Assembly (NCBI RefSeq): GCF_025263565.1
Contig: NZ_CP079865.1
Location: 682,001 to 746,000 of the forward strand
DNA length: 64,000 nucleotides
Direction: 5' to 3'
Source: Mycobacterium sp. SMC-8
Lineage (GTDB): Bacteria; Actinomycetota; Actinomycetes; Mycobacteriales; Mycobacteriaceae
Position numbers and translations under genes: made by a program. The notes beneath the pieces are model-generated. The model had not been told where the DNA came from. It did not search any database and worked only from the letters and a program-made list of their open reading frames with translations. Below are positions 17,234 through 24,829 of the stretch, piece after piece. Each line of letters opens with the position of its first letter. Positions within the stretch are counted from its first letter, which is position 1.

Positions 17234-17644
17234 GTGAAATTCAAGCCCGCTCTGGCCGCCGTCGCCGCCGCCGCTGCCGCCACCGCAGCTGTCGCCGGCG
17301 CTGCGGTCGCATCGGCCGACGCCGAGAACGAGGCCAAGTATCTCGGCCAGCCCGGCGAACTGGTCAACGGGAGCATTGTCCAGCACTGGACGGTCACCGA
17401 CCTGAAGCCCAGCTCGGACGTCATTCCGTACCAGCCGGTCGGAACCCTGTGGGAGGCCACGGCGACCGACGAGGCGATCTCGGGCTCGGCCACCCCGATC
17501 GTGTCGAACTTCAACGCCCGCGCCGAAAACGGCGACACCTACCGTGTCCTGTTCGGTGTGCCCACTGAACAGGGGGTCAACCCGTCGACCCTGGCCCAGG
17601 GCGACAAGACCACCGGCAAGATCTACTTCCTTAGCGACCCCTGA
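17234..17644 (+). CDS. Secreted MPT63-family protein
   Basis: The product is 136 aa from a GTG preceded by a strong AGGAGG. It has a Sec signal peptide of about 30 residues (MKFKPALAAVAAAAAATAAV, then ASA|DAEN). The mature part matches the MPT63 (Rv1926c) core: VTDLKPSSDVIPYQP, LWEATATDEAISGSATP, NFNARAENGDTYRVLF and TGKIYF. MPT63 is a secreted immunoglobulin-like beta sandwich of unknown function. This copy stops soon after GKIYF and lacks the last 20 or so residues of MPT63, so the final strands are missing or the subfamily is shorter. It stands alone, with PGRS genes upstream and the accessory island downstream. Confidence 0.85.
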   Translation: MKFKPALAAVAAAAAATAAVAGAAVASADAENEAKYLGQPGELVNGSIVQHWTVTDLKPSSDVIPYQPVGTLWEATATDEAISGSATPIVSNFNARAENGDTYRVLFGVPTEQGVNPSTLAQGDKTTGKIYFLSDP

Positions 17645-17748
17645 ACGTAAACCTGCCGTATTCGCCCAGGTGAAGAAGTCACGAACGCGTCCGCGACACA
17701 CCGATAGAAATGTCAAGTTTTGTCAGTGGGTCGGGCAGTATCGATTTT

Positions 17749-18699
17749 ATGGCGAGACGAATGACGCCTGCGCAAGCTCGTGCCGCGATGCAGCGAGCGG
17801 CGAGAGACGCGCAACGTGCCGCTGAGCGGCAACGTCAAGCACATACCCAGGCTGTTCGAAAAGCACAGCAGGCTGCGAAGAAGCAGCAGGAGAGCCTCAA
17901 GCGGGCGGTCGACCAACGGAACAGGGCTATCCGCGAATACAACCGGGAAGTGCGCCAATACAACGCCAAGGCCAAATCGCATAACCAGAAGGTCGAAAAT
18001 CAGCGCCGGCGGTTGATTCAAGAACTGAAGCGCCTTCAATCGCGTCCAGCCACGGTGCGAGTAACCTATCGCTCTTCGGTCCAGCATCTGGCAACTGCGT
18101 ATGAGACGCTGGAGCATAGTTTCCAGGATCGCGCCCTGAATGACGTTGAACGCGAGTTCCTCGACCGTGCCAGCGAGGAGGCGGCTAACAGTGCGTATCT
18201 AGCGAACGCACTCGACGGCGACGTCCACAAAGACGAGGCGGATAACGTCGAAGATCTCAGCGGTCCGAGTATGACCGCCGAACTTGGACGGTTCTCACAA
18301 GATCTCGTCAGCCGGTGGACTGGTGCCCTGTTTGCGCTGAACCCAGCGAATCCGGATGCTGCACGTCATTTCTGCACTAGTGCACGCGAAGTACTCACTT
18401 CAATCCTAGACATCGCTGCGCCGGATTCCGTGGTACTACAGGCGCATCGGGAATGTGAGGTCACCCCCCGGGGGACGCCGACGCGCAGAGCGAAGATCCG
18501 ATACCTGCTGTCCCGCAAGGGAATCGTCGAAGATTCGGCGGATGAATTTGTCGAGGCCGACATCGACAACTCGGTATCGCTCTTCACCATGTTCAACAAG
18601 GGGACGCACGGTGTTGCCGGGCGCTTCAGCATCCCGCAGCTGTCAGCGCTCCGCACTCGAGTGGAGGCGTCGATTGGCTTCCTGAACAGCATCATTTGA
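17749..18699 (+). CDS. Coiled-coil protein with a conserved C-terminal domain, possible defence-type factor
   Basis: Start is ambiguous: the ATG at 17749 (MARRMTPAQARAAMQ, 316 aa) is preferred over 17710. Residues 1-95 are a long Ala/Gln/Arg/Lys coiled coil. The C-terminal half has ALFALNPANPDAARHFCTSA with REVLTSILDIAAP, and later NKGTHGVAGRF plus LRTRVEASIGFL. I recall such blocks in predicted nuclease/HEPN-like domains linked to prokaryotic defence (for example the predicted pPIWI-associating nuclease family), but I cannot confirm that here. It opens the accessory island and its codon use is less GC-rich than the flanking PGRS genes. No partner gene is obvious. Confidence 0.65.
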   Translation: MARRMTPAQARAAMQRAARDAQRAAERQRQAHTQAVRKAQQAAKKQQESLKRAVDQRNRAIREYNREVRQYNAKAKSHNQKVENQRRRLIQELKRLQSRPATVRVTYRSSVQHLATAYETLEHSFQDRALNDVEREFLDRASEEAANSAYLANALDGDVHKDEADNVEDLSGPSMTAELGRFSQDLVSRWTGALFALNPANPDAARHFCTSAREVLTSILDIAAPDSVVLQAHRECEVTPRGTPTRRAKIRYLLSRKGIVEDSADEFVEADIDNSVSLFTMFNKGTHGVAGRFSIPQLSALRTRVEASIGFLNSII

Positions 18700-18778
18700 C
18701 GCTTGCTGACGTCTTACCGGCTCGTCTCGACGCACCGACTGCCGGTATGATTTTGACCGGATTCGGGAGTCGTTTGAT

Positions 18779-18800
18779 CACAAACATCGGAGTGTTTGTG
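18779..18800. terminator. Hairpin between convergent genes
   Basis: An 8-bp stem CACAAACA / TGTTTGTG encloses a 6-base loop, with an outer GAGTC / GACTC pair. It lies between two convergent genes and could terminate both. Confidence 0.5.
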
Positions 18801-18849
18801 GACTCGGGGTGAGCTGAATTGCTCACGCATTTGGGGGCTGACTGCGGCT

Positions 18850-19374
18850 CTACGGTGTGCTCTGGCAGAAGCGGATCGTGTTGGAGAACGGGTCGATGAC
18901 TTCCATCGTTGGGCCCCCTGGTGAGTCGACTTCGATTCCAGGGCTCATCCGCCCGTAGCCGGTGGCATGAAGTTCCTTGTGCAGTGCGGTGACGTCGCCG
19001 ACGGGTACCCATAGGGTCGAACCGGGGGTGCCGTCGCCGTGGTGCTCGGAGAGGTCGAGGACGAACTGATCGCGACGCAAACGCATGTAGAGGATCGACT
19101 GAGCATAATCGAAACGGTGTTCCCACTCGACGCTGAAGTGCAGATAGTCGATGTAGAACTCGCGGGCGCGGGCCTCGTCGAGGCTACGGAGCACGGGCAC
19201 CGGTGCGCTCATGCCTCGCCGGTACGCAAGCCGCGACGCCGCCGTGTTCCAGTCCCGGAAACCGAGTTGTTGGGCCACGATCTCCAGCGCTTTGGAATGC
19301 GTGAGAGCGGTGTCAGGTAGTTGGTCGCGCAGTACGCGGGCGGCCCGCTTAGCGTCGTCAAGGGTCAGATCCAT
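18850..19374 (-). CDS. Glyoxalase-superfamily protein (N-terminal helical plus VOC domain)
   Basis: The product is 174 aa from the ATG at 19374 (MDLTLDDAKRAARVLRDQL), with an AGGTGA-like ribosome site. The first 55 residues form the helical segment seen in glyoxalase-related proteins (THSKALEIVAQQLGFRDWNTA). Residues 60-174 form a vicinal-oxygen-chelate fold (LRSLDEARAREFYIDYLHF ... MEVIDPFSNTIRFCQ). Such proteins resemble bleomycin-binding or lactoylglutathione-lyase types; the actual substrate is unknown. It lies in the accessory island, divergent from a GNAT gene. Confidence 0.8.
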   Translation of the reverse strand: MDLTLDDAKRAARVLRDQLPDTALTHSKALEIVAQQLGFRDWNTAASRLAYRRGMSAPVPVLRSLDEARAREFYIDYLHFSVEWEHRFDYAQSILYMRLRRDQFVLDLSEHHGDGTPGSTLWVPVGDVTALHKELHATGYGRMSPGIEVDSPGGPTMEVIDPFSNTIRFCQSTP

Positions 19375-19674
19375 CACTTCACCTACGTTTCCGGTGCCGG
19401 TGTGCAATTCAGTGCCCGCGTTGCTGAGCTGTTGAAGGCACCGTTGCTCGTAGATAAGTGCGATGGTGACCGATCGCGATGTGTTCACCTGACCGATGTC
19501 TCGGCGCGGGCGGCGGGTCACATCGAACCCTGTGTGCTGACGCTACGGCCTGCGAGCAGAGGTTTCAAGTCTCATCAGTGGATTCGAACACTGGCTTCGG
19601 TTGAACGAGAAAGGCAACCTGTCTCAGTATCGTTTGGTGGTGAACTCAATGGCGGTCTGGGCGATGATGCTGGT
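19375..19674. other. Intergenic region between divergent island genes
   Basis: About 300 bases. It contains two tRNA-T-arm-like fragments near 19555-19605 (GGTTTCAAGTCTC and, on the minus strand, GTTCGAATCCACTG), but no complete cloverleaf, so no tRNA is called. It presumably holds the promoters of the glyoxalase-like and GNAT genes. Confidence 0.35.
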
Positions 19675-20277
19675 GTGCCGAGTTTGATTCCGCAGGCGAT
19701 GGCCACTGGATCGCTGCGTCGCAAATCTCATCCGTCGGTGCCCGTGGGGACCGTCGCGTTGCTGCGGCCGTGGCAGCCGTCAGACGCCGGTGCTGTGGTG
19801 GAGGCCTTCACAGATCCAGAAATCCAACGCTGGCATGTGCGGCGCGCTGACTCGGTGGACGAGGCGCGGCAGTGGATCACCAGCTGGAGGGCTGGTTGGG
19901 GTAAAGAGACGCAGTTGAATTGGGCATTGGTGGATCGCAGCACCGGTTCGTTGATGGGCCGCGTGTCACTCAAGAGCGTCGACCTCCACGACGGCTCGGC
20001 GGGTGTGGCCTACTGGATGGTGCCCGCCTGGCGTGGACACGGGCTCTGTTCACAAGCCGTGATTGCATTGTGTCAGTGGGCATTCAAAGAAGCCGGGTTC
20101 CATCGAATCGGGTTGGATCATTCGGTCCTCAACGGCGCGTCGTGTCGGGTCGCCGTGAAGGCCGGCTTCTACGCCGAGGGCATCTGCAAGGGCGCGGCGC
20201 TGCACGCCGATGGCTGGCACGACATGCACCGGCACGCGCTGCTCGCCGCCCCCGCAGGCGCGGCCCAGCCGGTCTGA
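19675..20277 (+). CDS. GNAT N-acetyltransferase (RimJ/RimL type)
   Basis: The product is about 200 aa from the GTG at 19675 (MPSLIPQAMATGS); the ATG at 19699 is the alternative. The GNAT core is LLRPWQPSDAGAVVEAFTDP-EIQRWHV, a beta-strand YWMVPAWRGHGLCSQA with the acetyl-CoA loop, and a C-terminal NGASCRVAVKAGFYAEG. By family it acetylates an amine, such as a small molecule or a protein N-terminus. It is followed after 7 bases by a P-loop kinase gene, so the two are probably co-transcribed. It belongs to the accessory island. Confidence 0.83.
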   Translation: MPSLIPQAMATGSLRRKSHPSVPVGTVALLRPWQPSDAGAVVEAFTDPEIQRWHVRRADSVDEARQWITSWRAGWGKETQLNWALVDRSTGSLMGRVSLKSVDLHDGSAGVAYWMVPAWRGHGLCSQAVIALCQWAFKEAGFHRIGLDHSVLNGASCRVAVKAGFYAEGICKGAALHADGWHDMHRHALLAAPAGAAQPV

Positions 20278-20284
20278 CAAGTCG

Positions 20285-20875
20285 ATGCTTACGCTACTTG
20301 GCCCGCTGGACCCGCTTCCGTCCACGACTCGACGCATCCTCGTCACCGGGTCCTCGGGTGCGGGCAAGAGCACCTTGCGGGAGACGATCAGCACCACCCT
20401 GCACCTGCCGACTGTGGAGATCGACTCGCTTCACCACGGACCCCATTGGACACCTCGGCAGACCTTCGCCGCTGACGTCGACGACTTCACCTCAGGGCCC
20501 AGCTGGGTCGTCGAATGGCAGTACTCGCAGGTGCGGGCCATGCTGCTCGACCGCGCCGATGTTCTCGTCTGGCTCGATCACAGCCGATGGACAGTCACCC
20601 ACCGGGTCGTGCGGCGCACACTACGCCGGCGCATCCGTCGCATAGAACTGTGGAATGGCAATCATGAGCCGCCGCTACGGACCATATTCACCGACCGTGA
20701 GCACATCATCCGCTGGTCGTGGCGGACCCACCGCAAACGTCGATGCGAAGCCCTCGACGTAGCCCACGGAGTCGGCGGTCCCTTGGTCGTCCGCCTCGCC
20801 GGTCAACACCAAGTCGATACCTGGGTGCGAGGGCCACTCGCAAAGTTAGCCGCTCATAAGCCGGACGCAGGATGA
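20285..20875 (+). CDS. P-loop kinase-like protein (DNA topology modulation/adenylate-kinase-like family)
   Basis: The product is 196 aa. Walker A is TGSSGAGKST (about residues 21-30). A substrate segment LPTVEIDSLHHGPHW follows, then VEWQYSQVRAMLLDRADVLVWLDH as Walker-B-like strand and lid (RRTLRRRIRRIELWNGNHEP). This arrangement matches small NMP-kinase-like proteins often annotated as topology modulation protein (FlaR-like). The phosphate acceptor is unknown. It is co-oriented with the GNAT gene 7 bases upstream. Confidence 0.78.
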   Translation: MLTLLGPLDPLPSTTRRILVTGSSGAGKSTLRETISTTLHLPTVEIDSLHHGPHWTPRQTFAADVDDFTSGPSWVVEWQYSQVRAMLLDRADVLVWLDHSRWTVTHRVVRRTLRRRIRRIELWNGNHEPPLRTIFTDREHIIRWSWRTHRKRRCEALDVAHGVGGPLVVRLAGQHQVDTWVRGPLAKLAAHKPDAG

Positions 20876-20910
20876 TCGCTGCACACTCGGCCAGAGCCGG
20901 ATATGTCAAG

Positions 20911-21387
20911 TCATCGAAGGTCTTTGACCAACGCGAGGCCTAGTGGTCCATTGCCTTGTCCGACGACGCGAAACCCCTTGCGCTCGTAGAGGCGCTTGGC
21001 AGGGTTGCGTACGTGGACGTTGGTACACATGGTGTCGTGACTCTTCGCCAGGTCGGCGAACAGCCGGTCCAGGAGCATGCCGCCGATGCCGACACCACGG
21101 CGCTCTGGTGCCACAGCGATGCACAGCTCGGGCATAGGCACACCCGCCGCATCACAGCGCAATGGCGGACTGCCGTGATAGGTCCACACCGCACCGACGG
21201 GCGTGCCGCTGTGATCCTCGGCGATGATCGGCAGCACTCCATCAGGCGGAAGCATCTCCAACACCTCGTCGTCATCGGGGTCAGGAAGGGGCCAATCTTC
21301 GATGACGCAGGCGTGACGTGCCATCTCGACGATGAAGGAAGCATCGGCAGGCCCGGCCGCGCGACGCAGGGTGTACTGAGATGTCAT
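20911..21387 (-). CDS. GNAT N-acetyltransferase
   Basis: The product is 158 aa from the ATG at 21387 (MTSQYTLRRAAGPADASFIV). The central acetyl-CoA motif is CIAVAPERRGVGIGGMLLDR, and the C-terminal block is NVHVRNPAKRLYERKGFRVVG. Substrate unknown. It converges on the P-loop kinase gene and is one of three GNAT-type genes in the island. Confidence 0.85.
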   Translation of the reverse strand: MTSQYTLRRAAGPADASFIVEMARHACVIEDWPLPDPDDDEVLEMLPPDGVLPIIAEDHSGTPVGAVWTYHGSPPLRCDAAGVPMPELCIAVAPERRGVGIGGMLLDRLFADLAKSHDTMCTNVHVRNPAKRLYERKGFRVVGQGNGPLGLALVKDLR

Positions 21388-21490
21388 CGCCCGATTGTGG
21401 CTGACGCCTTGTTCCGAGCACACCTTGTTTTCACCGCGCCGCTCACCGGAAAAGCCCCCGTGCGAAAGGTTCGCGAGCCCTTTCGATCAC

Positions 21491-22468
21491 TTAGGAATGA
21501 GACACCGGTGGTTCGAACCTCGCGATAGCGTCGAGTACCGCGGCAGCCATAGCTGGGCTTCCGGTGTGACCGGAGTCATCAATGATTGTCAGATCAGCCT
21601 CAGGCCAGGCTTGCGCGAGTTCCCATGCGGTGCGCAACGGGCCGGACAGATCAAGGCGGCCATGGATCAGTACGCCGGGAATTCCCTTGAGGCGGTGAGC
21701 GTCTCGCAGCAGCTGCCCGTCTTCCAGCCAAGCGCCGTGGGCGAAGTAGTGGGTGCATATCCGCACGAACGCCAGCTTCGCCGCGTCAAGTTTGGCACTG
21801 TATTGGCCCGGGTTGCCGAGGTGTTCGTGTGCGATGACGGCGTCCTCCCACGTGCACCAATCGCGGGCAGCCTGCTCGCGTATCGCAGGATCAGGGTTCT
21901 CCATCAGCTGCCGATAGGCCTCGACGAGGTTGCTGTCGCGGTCGTGGTGGGGCACGCCCGCGCGGAAGCGGTCCCATTCGATCGGGAGCAGCAGGCGTAG
22001 TCCGTGATAGAGCCAGTTGATTTCTTGGGGCCGCGTCATGGTGACCCCGACCAAGACGATGCCGATCACCCGTTCGGGGTGGCGTTCGGCGTAGGCGAGG
22101 ATGAGGGTGGATGCCCACGACCCGCCGTAGAGCAGCCAATGCTCGATACCGAGGTGCTGGCGCAGTGCCTCCATGTCGGCCAATAGGTGTTCGGTGGTGT
22201 TGTGTGCCATGTCGGTTGTCGGGTCGGCTGCACTGGGCTGGCTGTCGCCGCATCCGCGCTGGTCGAATACCACGACCTGAAAATGGTCGGGGTGAAACCC
22301 CTTGTGGGCGCCGCGTGGTCGTCCTGATCCCGGGCCGCCGTGAACGACGAGTGCGGGCCGGCCATCGGGGTTGCCCCTGGCCTCCCAGTAGATGCGGTTG
22401 TCGTGACCCACATCGAGTAACCCGTGGTCGTACACCTGCGGCTCGGGGAACGATTGCGGTTCAGACAC
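21491..22468 (-). CDS. pip: Prolyl aminopeptidase (proline iminopeptidase), alpha/beta hydrolase
   Basis: The product is 325 aa, the usual size. The oxyanion motif is HGGPGSGRPRG, the nucleophile elbow GGSWAS is typical of proline iminopeptidase, the acid lies in HGRLDLSGP, and the His in DDSGHTG. It also has the family block FDQRGCGDSQPSAA. It removes N-terminal proline from peptides in the cytoplasm. It lies in the island among small modifying enzymes, on the same strand as the P-loop kinase upstream. Confidence 0.88.
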   Translation of the reverse strand: MSEPQSFPEPQVYDHGLLDVGHDNRIYWEARGNPDGRPALVVHGGPGSGRPRGAHKGFHPDHFQVVVFDQRGCGDSQPSAADPTTDMAHNTTEHLLADMEALRQHLGIEHWLLYGGSWASTLILAYAERHPERVIGIVLVGVTMTRPQEINWLYHGLRLLLPIEWDRFRAGVPHHDRDSNLVEAYRQLMENPDPAIREQAARDWCTWEDAVIAHEHLGNPGQYSAKLDAAKLAFVRICTHYFAHGAWLEDGQLLRDAHRLKGIPGVLIHGRLDLSGPLRTAWELAQAWPEADLTIIDDSGHTGSPAMAAAVLDAIARFEPPVSHS

Positions 22469-22524
22469 TCTGGTGACGTTATCGCGGCCAGCTGACGACC
22501 GTCGGAATCAGCAAGGAGGAGTTC

Positions 22525-23007
22525 TCATTGCCTTCCGCCGACGATGCTGGTCACGGTATCGACGACCTCCGATAGCGGGCGGTCGGTGCGTACTTCGTGG
22601 GTGGCGGCTTGGCGCAGCACTGGTTCCACGTGGGCGATGTCGGCCAGGATCTGTGCACGCTCTTCGGCGGATTTGCCGAAGGGGTTGTTGGTGCGGCCTT
22701 GGATGCGCTGCAGTACGACGTGGGTCGGGGCGCTGAGCAAGATGATCGCGTCGAAGCGCTCGTAGAAACGTCCTTGGTTGGCCACTGTGCCCTGCACGAT
22801 CAGTGGAGTCTCACGAGGTCGATCCAACAACTCCTCGATCAACGCCTCCCGCCATAACGGCTCACCCTCGACGACCTCGATCCATTCACCGTCGTCGGTA
22901 TCGACAGTCAAGTAGCCGCGCCGGGCAAGGTCGGCCAGCACCGTTGACTTGCCTACGCCAGACATCCCGGTCACCAAGATCGCCCTACTCCGCGCCATAA
23001 CCAGCAT
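22525..23007 (-). CDS. Small P-loop kinase (AAA/shikimate-kinase-like)
   Basis: The product is 160 aa (an ATG four codons in is an alternative). Walker A is VTGMSGVGKST near residues 12-22, then TVDTDDGEWIEV, a lid-like segment QGRTNNPFGKS and LLSAPTHVVLQRI. It resembles AAA_18/shikimate-kinase-like small-molecule kinases; the acceptor is not identifiable. It is one of two such kinases in the island and is divergent from the frameshifted GNAT gene. Confidence 0.78.
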   Translation of the reverse strand: MLVMARSRAILVTGMSGVGKSTVLADLARRGYLTVDTDDGEWIEVVEGEPLWREALIEELLDRPRETPLIVQGTVANQGRFYERFDAIILLSAPTHVVLQRIQGRTNNPFGKSAEERAQILADIAHVEPVLRQAATHEVRTDRPLSEVVDTVTSIVGGRQ

Positions 23008-23075
23008 TCAACCGTGACCGGGCCGCTCTATTCATCCACCTGCAAAAGGACGTGATGTCAGGGCAAGCTGTAGCG

Positions 23076-23500
23076 ATGACAATCCGGCCTGTGCAGGTGT
23101 CGCCTGCCGATGTCGGTGACGAGGGTGTGTCCGAGCTGCTGCTGTGGCCGTTGGCGGCGGCCAGGACCGCACTGACCGCATTGTTGAGCAGTACCGCCAA
23201 GACCCGAGACTGGTCTTGCTGTGCGCATCGATTGGAGACGATCTGGTTGGCGTGGTGGGCTACAAGGTGCAGACCACCGAGGTCGTGATCCTGCACATAG
23301 CTACCAGCGAGGACTCTCGCCGAACCGGCATCGGACGCTGCATGCTTCGAGCGGTACGGGAGGCCATCCCCAGTCGTGCGCGCCTGGTCGCCGAAACCGA
23401 TTCCGAGGCAGTGGGTTTCTACATTGCCGACGGGTTTGTCGCCGAATCGCTTGGCCAACAGTATCCAGGCGTCGAGCGATTTCACGTTCACAAACGATAG
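23076..23500 (+). pseudogene. GNAT acetyltransferase, apparently frameshifted
   Basis: An N-terminal start (MTIRPVQVSPADVGDEGVSE) reads in one frame from the ATG at 23076. The rest of a GNAT protein (EQYRQDPRLVLLCASIGDDL, SEDSRRTGIGRCMLRAVREA, VGFYIADGFVAESL) continues in another frame from about 23145. The join falls near 23145-23160 in a GC-repetitive stretch. The downstream frame also has a GTG at 23144 that could start a 118-residue protein lacking the first strand and helix. Either the gene is broken or the sequence has an indel here. It lies just upstream of the transposition trio. Confidence 0.6.
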
Positions 23501-23581
23501 GTGTCTTAGCGGCATGAGCGTTCGCGTTCGTGACGTTCGCGGCGAGCCTCCGAGACCGTAGGCCGCCGAGGTGGTATCTGT

Positions 23582-24829
23582 ATGACGTGCGGCTCTCAGC
23601 GAAAGGTGTTGCGGGCGTTGGAGCGTGATCGATTCTCCGTTCGCAAAGTGCGGCATCAGGACGGAAGCCTGTCTTATTGGATCTTCACTCCCGACTTGGA
23701 AGTTCACACTCCGAGTCTGAAGGTGTTGACGCGGTACGGGTCATCGACACAACAGACCTACGCTTACAGCCTGGTCGATCATTTGAACTGGCTGCTCGCC
23801 CACGGCAAGACACCCGAGGTCATCACGTTCGATGATTTGCAGCGCTACATGAACGGGGTGACCGGTCAGGTCGCCGGTGTCTACGGGGCGGCATGGCGTA
23901 AACCGACGCAGAAGCCCCTCGGACCCTCAGCCGCCGGCAACGTCGCCTCCGTCGTAAAGGCGTTCTATCTCGCGCTGGCAGCCTCAGGAGAGGTGGGGCC
24001 AGAGTTGGGGGAGGCGTTGCGCTCCAACACCGTTGCGCGACAGACAAAAACAGGGCGAATGGGCCCGGGCAATCCGCTCGCGCCGAAGGTGACCACACGG
24101 CGACCCCGGTTCCTGCCAGACGAGACGGTGCAAGCGCTGTTCGAACCGGGCGTGTTGACCTCGGCCCGCGATGTGATGATCCTGACGTGGCTGCATGACG
24201 GGGGCATAAGGGTGGGTGGCTTGTGCGGGCTTCGGTTCAGTGACCTGCACCTTCGCCGTAACCATGAGTGTGGTCAACGCGCTGATCCGCACATTCACGT
24301 CATCGGGCGCGACGACAACCCCAACGGAGCCCGCGCGAAAGCCTACGCCCCGACGGTCGTCGGCAGGGACGGCTCAGTCGTGGACGGCGTGATCCGGGCT
24401 GTCAGCCCGGACATGATCAGCACCTTTCACGCCTATCTGTTGGACGAGTTCCATCCGCTCTCACACCTGGTCGATCACGAACAGATCCTCGTACACCTCG
24501 CGGGCCGAACTCCAGGTGCGGCGCTCACCACGGCCGGTGTCCGCAAGATGCTGGCCAGGGCGTGCCGGCGGGCCGGGCTGCTAGTGAGGGTGACCCCTCA
24601 CGGGTTCCGGCACAAGGCTGCGGCGGCGTTGTACGCCGAATCGGATTTCAACGCCGAACTGGTCGCCCAGGAGTTCGGCTGGGCAAGCCCCCAGATGGTG
24701 ACTGACTTGTACGGCAAGTCGGCTAACCGCCACGCCATGAAGTATCTCCAGCAGGCCTGGGACGCAACAGCCCGGCCTGTGAGCGAACCATACTTGGCGC
24801 CGCAACCGACATCACAGGCTCCGCGATGA
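23582..24829 (+). CDS. Tyrosine recombinase, TnpA-like (Tn554 family)
   Basis: The product is 415 aa. An N-terminal SAM-like core-binding region (residues 50-135, YGSSTQQTYAYSLVDHLNWL) precedes the catalytic domain. Visible catalytic residues are Arg210 (HDGGIRVGGLCGLR), His340-xx-Arg343 (TPHGFRHKAAAAL), Trp367 in the place often taken by His, and nucleophile Tyr377 (TDLYGKSANRHAMKYL). It would cut and rejoin DNA through a 3'-phosphotyrosyl link. It overlaps the next recombinase gene by 4 bases, so both are made together. Confidence 0.9.
   Translation: MTCGSQRKVLRALERDRFSVRKVRHQDGSLSYWIFTPDLEVHTPSLKVLTRYGSSTQQTYAYSLVDHLNWLLAHGKTPEVITFDDLQRYMNGVTGQVAGVYGAAWRKPTQKPLGPSAAGNVASVVKAFYLALAASGEVGPELGEALRSNTVARQTKTGRMGPGNPLAPKVTTRRPRFLPDETVQALFEPGVLTSARDVMILTWLHDGGIRVGGLCGLRFSDLHLRRNHECGQRADPHIHVIGRDDNPNGARAKAYAPTVVGRDGSVVDGVIRAVSPDMISTFHAYLLDEFHPLSHLVDHEQILVHLAGRTPGAALTTAGVRKMLARACRRAGLLVRVTPHGFRHKAAAALYAESDFNAELVAQEFGWASPQMVTDLYGKSANRHAMKYLQQAWDATARPVSEPYLAPQPTSQAPR

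Noticed and set aside
19555..19605. tRNA-like fragments (GGTTTCAAGTCTC; minus-strand GTTCGAATCCACTG)
   Set aside because: No full cloverleaf can be drawn; the T-stem has a mismatch and no acceptor or anticodon arm matches. It could be a decayed attachment site, but no second copy was found.
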